A stretch of 8,249 bases of DNA from an uncultured bacterium (lineage in GTDB: Bacteria; Bacillota; Clostridia; Oscillospirales; Oscillospiraceae), in NCBI GenBank assembly GCA_949286295.1, contig CASECK010000049.1:1-8249 (forward strand), given 5' to 3'. Numbering within the stretch: the stretch's first letter is position 1; every line of letters begins with the position of its first letter. The notes under the pieces were generated by a model. The model saw only the letters and a list, made by a program, of their open reading frames with translations. It made no database searches and was not told the DNA's origin. Both the position numbers and the translations under genes were made by a program. This document shows, piece after piece, positions 4,540 through 8,249 of this stretch.

Positions 4540-5826
4540 ATGGAGCTTCATGTGGTACAGCCCGGAGATACCCTCTACCGCCTGGCGCTGGAGTACGGCG
4601 TGTCCATGGACCGGCTGATTGCCGACAACGGCCTGCCCGACCCCTCCCAGTTGGTGGTGGGCCAGGTCCTTGCCGTGCGCCGGCCCAAGGTCACCGCCAT
4701 TGTGCGGGAGGGGGACACCCTGTACACTCTGGCCCAGCGGTACGGCGTCACCCCCCGGCAGCTGCTGCGCAACAACCCAAATCTCCACGGCAGAGCGCTG
4801 ATTTTTCCCGGGCAGGTACTGGTGGTATGCTATGAGGAGCAGGCACTGGGCGCCCTCACCGCCGGCAGCTACGCCTATCCCTCCATTGACCGCGCGCTGC
4901 TCACCCAGACTCTCCCCTTTCTGAGCCAGCTCACCCCCTTCAGCGCCCGCTTTACCCCCGAGGGGGAGCTGCTCGCCCCGGATGAGCGCGGGCTTTGCCG
5001 CCTGGCCCTTCAGGCCGGGACCGCCCCGGTCTTTCACCTATCCAACTTAGACGGCAAAGAGCAGTTCTCCCCGGAGCTGGCCCACGCCCTGCTAGCCAGC
5101 CAGCAGGCCCAGGAGCGGCTGATTGCCGCCGTGCTCCAGCAGGCTGAGCGGCTGGGGTACCGGGGTGTGGACGTGGATTTTGAGTTTGTCAGCGGCCAGG
5201 ACCGTGCCGCCTATCCCGCCTTTCTCTCCCGCCTGCGGCAGGCGCTCGCCCCCCGGGGGCTGTTCCTGACCGCGGCCCTGGCCCCCAAGACCTCGGACGG
5301 CCAGCCCGGCCGGTTGTACGAGGGCCACGACTACGGCCTGCTGGCCGGGGCAGTGGATTTCGCGCTGCTGATGACCTACGACTGGGGGTGGAGCGGCGGG
5401 CCGCCCATGGCCATCTCCCCCCTGCCCCAGGTGGAACAGGTGCTGGACTACGCCCTGACCAAGTTCTCCCCGGAGCGGCTCTATCTGGGAATCCCCAACT
5501 ATGGCTACGACTGGTCCCTGCCCTACCGGGAGGGGTCCCGGGCCAAGTCCCTGGACAACGTTCAGGCCGTCCGCCTGGCCTGGGACCGCCACGTGGCCAT
5601 CCGCTACGACCAAAGCGCCCAGGCCCCCTGGTTCCGGTATGTGGACGCCGGCGGAACGGAGCACGAGGTCTGGTTCGAGGACGCCAGAAGCATCCGCGCC
5701 AAGGTCACGCTGGCTTTGAACCGGGGGCTGCACGGGGTGGGCTATTGGAATTTGGACCGCCCCTTTCCCCAAAATTGGACGGTGCTCAGCACCCTGGCAA
5801 AAATCCGGGACGGCGGGGAAAGATGA
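4540..5826 (+). CDS. LysM-LysM-GH18 glycoside hydrolase, spore cortex-lytic (YaaH/SleL-like) type
   Basis: The 428-residue protein starts with two LysM peptidoglycan-binding repeats (2-46, HVVQPGDTLYRLALEYGV; 51-96, AIVREGDTLYTLAQRYGV). A family 18 glycosidase barrel follows (about 108-425). The active-site strand reads GYRGVDVDFEF, so Asp211, Asp213 and Glu215 match the GH18 DxxDxDxE core, with Glu215 as the predicted acid/base. MTYDWGWSGGP (278-288) and the late strand GVGYWNLD (399-406) are also typical. This architecture, two LysM plus GH18 and no signal peptide, matches Bacillus YaaH/SleL, which cleave cortex peptidoglycan (N-acetylglucosaminidase) during germination. The start is set by AAGGAGG (4525-4531), which overlaps the amidase stop codon and lies 8 bases before the ATG. 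It is the second gene of the amidase operon. The exact bond cleaved cannot be read from sequence. Confidence 0.92.
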   Translation: MELHVVQPGDTLYRLALEYGVSMDRLIADNGLPDPSQLVVGQVLAVRRPKVTAIVREGDTLYTLAQRYGVTPRQLLRNNPNLHGRALIFPGQVLVVCYEEQALGALTAGSYAYPSIDRALLTQTLPFLSQLTPFSARFTPEGELLAPDERGLCRLALQAGTAPVFHLSNLDGKEQFSPELAHALLASQQAQERLIAAVLQQAERLGYRGVDVDFEFVSGQDRAAYPAFLSRLRQALAPRGLFLTAALAPKTSDGQPGRLYEGHDYGLLAGAVDFALLMTYDWGWSGGPPMAISPLPQVEQVLDYALTKFSPERLYLGIPNYGYDWSLPYREGSRAKSLDNVQAVRLAWDRHVAIRYDQSAQAPWFRYVDAGGTEHEVWFEDARSIRAKVTLALNRGLHGVGYWNLDRPFPQNWTVLSTLAKIRDGGER

Positions 5827-5842
5827 TTGCTTTTTTTCCCGC
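5813..5842 (+). other. Hairpin across the stop codon of the GH18 gene
   Basis: Positions 5813-5823 pair with 5832-5842 over 11 bp, including two G-U pairs, around an 8-base loop that contains the TGA stop (5824-5826). The stem is followed by GCTGGAGTAAAA, not a T run, so it is not a standard terminator; in the loop-proximal arm the T run is part of the stem. It may stabilise the 3' end of the operon mRNA or weakly limit readthrough into the thioesterase gene. Confidence 0.3.
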
Positions 5843-5855
5843 GCTGGAGTAAAAT
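5827..5855 (+). promoter_or_regulatory. Possible sigma-A promoter of the thioesterase / YbaK operon
   Basis: TTGCTT (5827-5832, 3/6 to TTGACA) lies exactly 17 bp before TAAAAT (5850-5855, 5/6 to TATAAT). The start would fall near 5862, leaving a 29-base leader containing AAAGGAGG at 5875-5882. The -35 box directly follows the GH18 stop codon. The -10 is good and the -35 weak. Confidence 0.42.
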
Positions 5856-5890
5856 AACGGTACGATTTATGTACAAAGGAGGATATTTCC

Positions 5891-6283
5891 ATGTCTGTCA
5901 CCGTCGGTCTGAAGGGCCGGGCCGAGACCCGGGTCAACGAGCACAACACCGCCCAGGCGGCCTGCTCCGGCGCCCTGCCCGTATTTGGAACTCCCTTCCT
6001 GTGCGCTCTGATGGAGGAAGCTGCCTGGACCTCCATCGCCCCACACTTGGAGCCTGGGCAGAGCACCGTGGGCACCAAGCTGGACATCTCGCACGACTCC
6101 GCCACCCCCATGGGCATGAAGGTCTGGGCGGAGAGCGAACTTGTGGAGGTGGACGGCAAGCGCCTGGTGCTCAAGGTATCCGCCTATGATGAAAAAGGTC
6201 CCATCGGCCAGGGCAGCCACGAGCGGTTCATTGTCACGGACGAGCGCTTTCTGGCCAAGACCGCCCGAAAGCTGGAGGGCTGA
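5891..6283 (+). CDS. Fluoroacetyl-CoA thioesterase (FlK)-like hotdog-fold acyl-CoA thioesterase
   Basis: The 130-residue protein is a single hotdog domain of the FlK-like thioesterase family, which hydrolyses short acyl-CoA thioesters in the cytoplasm. The motifs are FGTPFLCALMEEAA (32-45), STVGTKLDISHDSATPMGM (58-76) and GQGSHERFIV (106-115). Thr34, Glu42 and His68 have exactly the spacing of the Thr42, Glu50, His76 catalytic set of Streptomyces cattleya FlK (8 and 26 residues apart). True FlK acts on fluoroacetyl-CoA, but members of this family are widespread in anaerobes that have no fluoroacetate pathway, so the physiological substrate here is unknown. The start follows AAAGGAGG (5875-5882) by 8 bases. 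The YbaK/EbsC gene begins 2 bp after its stop, with its ribosome site inside this gene, so the two are co-transcribed. Confidence 0.88.
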   Translation: MSVTVGLKGRAETRVNEHNTAQAACSGALPVFGTPFLCALMEEAAWTSIAPHLEPGQSTVGTKLDISHDSATPMGMKVWAESELVEVDGKRLVLKVSAYDEKGPIGQGSHERFIVTDERFLAKTARKLEG

Positions 6284-6285
6284 AA

Positions 6286-6771
6286 ATGTCCATCGAGACG
6301 GTTCGCGCCTTTTTCCGCTCTCTGGGCCGGGAGGGCGACATCCTGGAATTTCCGGTGTCCAGCGCCACCGTGGAGCTGGCCGCCCAGGCGGCGGGCGTCG
6401 TCCCCGCCCGAATCGCCAAGACCCTGTCCTTCCTGGTGGACGGCGGCTGCGTGCTCATCGTCGCCGCCGGAGACGCCAAAATCGACAACAGCAAGTTCAA
6501 GCAGGCCTTTTCCACCAAAGCCAAGATGCTCACCCCTGAACAGGCTGTGGAGATGACCGGCCACGCCGTGGGCGGCGTGTGTCCCTTCGCCAACCCGGAG
6601 GGCGTCCGGAGCTATCTGGACGTCTCCCTGCGGCGGTTTGAGACGGTGTTTCCCGCGGCCGGCAGCTCCAACTCCGCCATCGAGCTGACCTGCCAGGAGC
6701 TGGAGCGCTTCTCCGGCTGCGCCGGCTGGGTGGATGTGTGCAAGGGCTGGCAGCAGGAGGAGCTGTCCTGA
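6286..6771 (+). CDS. YbaK/EbsC-family protein (aminoacyl-tRNA deacylase / trans-editing type)
   Basis: The 161-residue protein is a stand-alone YbaK domain, the fold that in YbaK, ProX and the ProRS insertion domain removes wrongly attached amino acids from tRNA. Visible family features are TVELAAQAAGVVPARIAKTLSF (28-49) with the conserved Lys45 of the tRNA/substrate pocket, then GGVCPFANPEGV (96-107), the variant of the GGxxPxG loop, and YLDVSLRRFETVFPAAGSSNSAIELT (110-135). A C-terminal WVDVCKG is common in the clostridial version. Which tRNA it edits, if any, cannot be told from the sequence. It is preceded by GGAGGG (6274-6279) with 6 bases of spacing, inside the thioesterase gene, and the pair looks translationally coupled. 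A hairpin lies 35 bp after the stop. Confidence 0.88.
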   Translation: MSIETVRAFFRSLGREGDILEFPVSSATVELAAQAAGVVPARIAKTLSFLVDGGCVLIVAAGDAKIDNSKFKQAFSTKAKMLTPEQAVEMTGHAVGGVCPFANPEGVRSYLDVSLRRFETVFPAAGSSNSAIELTCQELERFSGCAGWVDVCKGWQQEELS

Positions 6772-6806
6772 CCGCTAGCCGCAACCTGATTTGGAGTTCC
6801 CATCAT

Positions 6807-6842
6807 AGAAGGAGGCGGGCACACCGGTGCCCGCCTCCTTCT
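6807..6842. terminator. Hairpin between convergent YbaK-like and MATE genes, probable terminator
   Basis: A perfect 16-bp stem pairs 6807-6822 with 6827-6842 around the loop ACCG. It is very GC-rich, and lies between two convergent genes, as expected of a shared terminator. The T run after it is poor on both strands (CTTCTTG on plus), so termination may be weak or assisted. Confidence 0.65.
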
Positions 6843-6857
6843 TGCCGCCCGGGGCCG

Positions 6858-8195
6858 TCAGTCATCCGCTTTTCTCCCCCGCCGCCGCAGGGTGCGCCAA
6901 TCCGGGGCCAACAGAACCAGGGCCGCCACGGCGGTGAGGCCCTCCGCGGCCGGGGCGCTGAGCCACACCCCGTCCATGCCCCACAGCCGGGCCATCGAGA
7001 GGGCTAGGGGGATGATGAGCACAAAGCCCCGGAGCGCGGAGACCACAAAGCCGGCCCTTGCCCGCTCCAGGGAGGAGAAGTACACCGCCGTCACCACATT
7101 GAACCCAGAGAAGAAAAAGGCGGTGAAGTACAGCCGCAGGCCCCGGACGGCAATCTGCCCCAGGACCGGGTCCCCCTCCCGGTTGAAGGCATCCACAATG
7201 GGCCCTGGGAAGAACAGGACCAACAGGTAAACCGCCGCCGCCAGGGCGAGGGCGGCCCGCAGGGCGTATCTGTACACCCGCCGGGCCGTATCCCGCTCCC
7301 CCCGGCCCAAAGCGGTGCTCACCAAAGGCTGAATCCCCTGCCCCAGGCCGGTAAACAGCGCCATGACCACCAGATAGATGGTCGCCACCACCCCATAGGC
7401 CGCCACGCCGGTGCCGCCGGCCAAGTCCAGGATGATAAAATTAAACAGGGCCAGCACCAGACCGGAGGAGACCTCCGTCACCAGGGACGGAGCGCCCAGG
7501 GCGGCCAGCCGCCCCGCTCCCCCCAGGCCGGCCCCCCGGACGGTCAGGCGCAGGGACGGCCGCCTGAGCCGGGGAGTCAGGATGGCGATGCTGATGACCG
7601 GGGCAAATCCGGTGGCCAGCACCGCGCCGAACATCCCCATCTCTAAGGGAAAGATGAATAGATAGTCCAGCACGATGTTGGAGAAGCTGCCCCCCAGCAT
7701 GGCCGCCATGGCCAGCCGGGGTCCCCCGTCATTGCGCACAAAGCACAGGCACACGTTGTTGACCAGAAAGGCGGGGGCAAACAGCAGCAGTACCCGCAGG
7801 TAGACGGCGGTCAGCTCCCGCACCGCCCCCTGAGCGCCCAACAGGGCGCTGAGCTGCTGGGACAGGAAGGCCCCGGGCAGCACAAAGGCCAGCGACAGCA
7901 GCAGGGCCAGCACCAGCGACCGGGTAAACACCGCTCTGGCCCGTTCCGGCTCCCCCTGGCCCCGCAGCAGGGCAAAGCGGGTGGCCCCGCCCATGCCCAC
8001 CATCAGCCCCGCGCCCTGGATAAAGTTATAAAATGGAATGGCCAGATTCAGAGCGGTCAGCCCCTCCGCCCCCAGCCCCTGGGAGATAAAGTAGGTGTCC
8101 GCTAAAATATAGCAGGACAGCCCCAGCATCCCCAGTACATTCTGAGAGGCGTACCGGGCAAATTCCGCCAGGCTCCGGTCTGCACGCGCGCTCAT
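6858..8195 (-). CDS. MATE-family multidrug/Na+ or H+ antiporter (MepA-like)
   Basis: The 445-residue integral membrane protein has the two six-helix bundles of a MATE efflux transporter. The N-bundle begins in helix 1 with LGLSCYILADTYFISQGLGAEGLTALNLAIPF (24-55) and MVGMGGATRFALLRGQGEPERA (65-86), typical of MepA-type members. The repeat-like C-bundle includes LFTGLGQGIQPLVSTALGRGE (280-300). About twelve hydrophobic segments are visible, with a soluble linker RRPSLRLTVRGAG (211-223) between the halves and a basic C-terminal tail RTLRRRGRKADD. Length is normal for the family. The ATG at 8195 has AAGGAG (8209-8204) 8 bases upstream. It likely exports cationic drugs or dyes in exchange for Na+ or H+, but substrates cannot be predicted. 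It faces the thioesterase operon. No regulator gene is next to it in the window. Confidence 0.92.
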   Translation of the reverse strand: MSARADRSLAEFARYASQNVLGMLGLSCYILADTYFISQGLGAEGLTALNLAIPFYNFIQGAGLMVGMGGATRFALLRGQGEPERARAVFTRSLVLALLLSLAFVLPGAFLSQQLSALLGAQGAVRELTAVYLRVLLLFAPAFLVNNVCLCFVRNDGGPRLAMAAMLGGSFSNIVLDYLFIFPLEMGMFGAVLATGFAPVISIAILTPRLRRPSLRLTVRGAGLGGAGRLAALGAPSLVTEVSSGLVLALFNFIILDLAGGTGVAAYGVVATIYLVVMALFTGLGQGIQPLVSTALGRGERDTARRVYRYALRAALALAAAVYLLVLFFPGPIVDAFNREGDPVLGQIAVRGLRLYFTAFFFSGFNVVTAVYFSSLERARAGFVVSALRGFVLIIPLALSMARLWGMDGVWLSAPAAEGLTAVAALVLLAPDWRTLRRRGRKADD

Positions 8196-8217
8196 CTTAT
8201 CCGCTCCTTCCGCTCAT

Positions 8218-8247
8218 AAAAAGGGGCGTCCGGCGCTCCCCTTCTTT
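8218..8247 (-). terminator. Probable terminator of an off-window minus-strand gene upstream of the MATE gene
   Basis: AAGGGG (8221-8226) pairs with CCCCTT (8238-8243), with an imperfect inner GC-rich part (GCG with CGC). On the minus strand the stem ends in a TTTTT run (8222-8218), as in an intrinsic terminator for a gene beyond the right edge. The MATE ATG follows only 22 bases after the T run. Confidence 0.5.
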
Positions 8248-8249
8248 GG

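Noticed and set aside
5860..5874. GTAC-N7-GTAC repeat before the thioesterase gene as an operator
   Set aside because: GTAC is itself a 4-bp palindrome and is too short to support a binding site.
6892..7665. Plus-strand open frames inside the MATE gene
   Set aside because: They are antisense to a complete MATE transporter, have Arg/Pro/Ala-rich composition and no ribosome sites or family motifs.

Overview
The window is GC-rich bacterial DNA, with strong AGGAGG-type ribosome binding sites before almost every gene, short intergenic spaces and strongly GC-biased third codon positions. Its gene content includes a LysM-GH18 enzyme of the spore cortex-lytic type, a signal-less Amidase_3 protein with an SH3b domain, a DUF4349 lipoprotein and a YbaK/EbsC protein. 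Together these suggest a spore-forming, high-GC Firmicute of the gut Oscillospiraceae type (Flavonifractor/Lawsonibacter-like). That placement is inference from gene content and composition. No mobile element, CRISPR array, rRNA or tRNA is visible.

Left block (1-1922, minus strand): a leucine biosynthesis operon leuC-leuD-leuB, running off the left edge in the first codons of leuB. LeuC and LeuD are the two subunits of isopropylmalate isomerase and LeuB is the dehydrogenase of the next step. leuD and leuB overlap by ATGA; leuC and leuD are separated by 97 bp.

Centre-left (1923-2735): divergent from leuC lies a Crp/Fnr-family regulator. The 109-bp intergenic region holds the most interesting signal here. 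It contains a Crp-like operator, TGTAA-N6-TTACA, and two back-to-back extended -10 promoters. The operator covers the -10 of the regulator's own promoter, and its centre sits at exactly -41.5 of a predicted leuC promoter that has no recognisable -35 box. The regulator has Val where E. coli CRP has Glu181, a change that fits the G-to-A shift from TGTGA to TGTAA. The simplest reading is an activator of leucine synthesis that represses itself. A long hairpin terminator closes this block and also serves the convergent gene on the right.

Centre (2731-5826): a DUF4349 membrane-anchored lipoprotein (minus) diverges from a two-gene plus-strand operon of cell-wall enzymes: an Amidase_3-SH3b protein and a LysM-LysM-GH18 enzyme. 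Neither has a signal peptide, and a sigma-K-like promoter lies just upstream, so a mother-cell or spore-cortex role is likely.

Right block (5850-8249): a two-gene plus-strand operon of a FlK-like hotdog thioesterase with an intact Thr/Glu/His set and a YbaK/EbsC aminoacyl-tRNA deacylase-like protein. It ends at a hairpin, opposite a convergent minus-strand MATE-family efflux transporter. A probable terminator of an off-window minus-strand gene lies only 22 bp before the MATE start codon.
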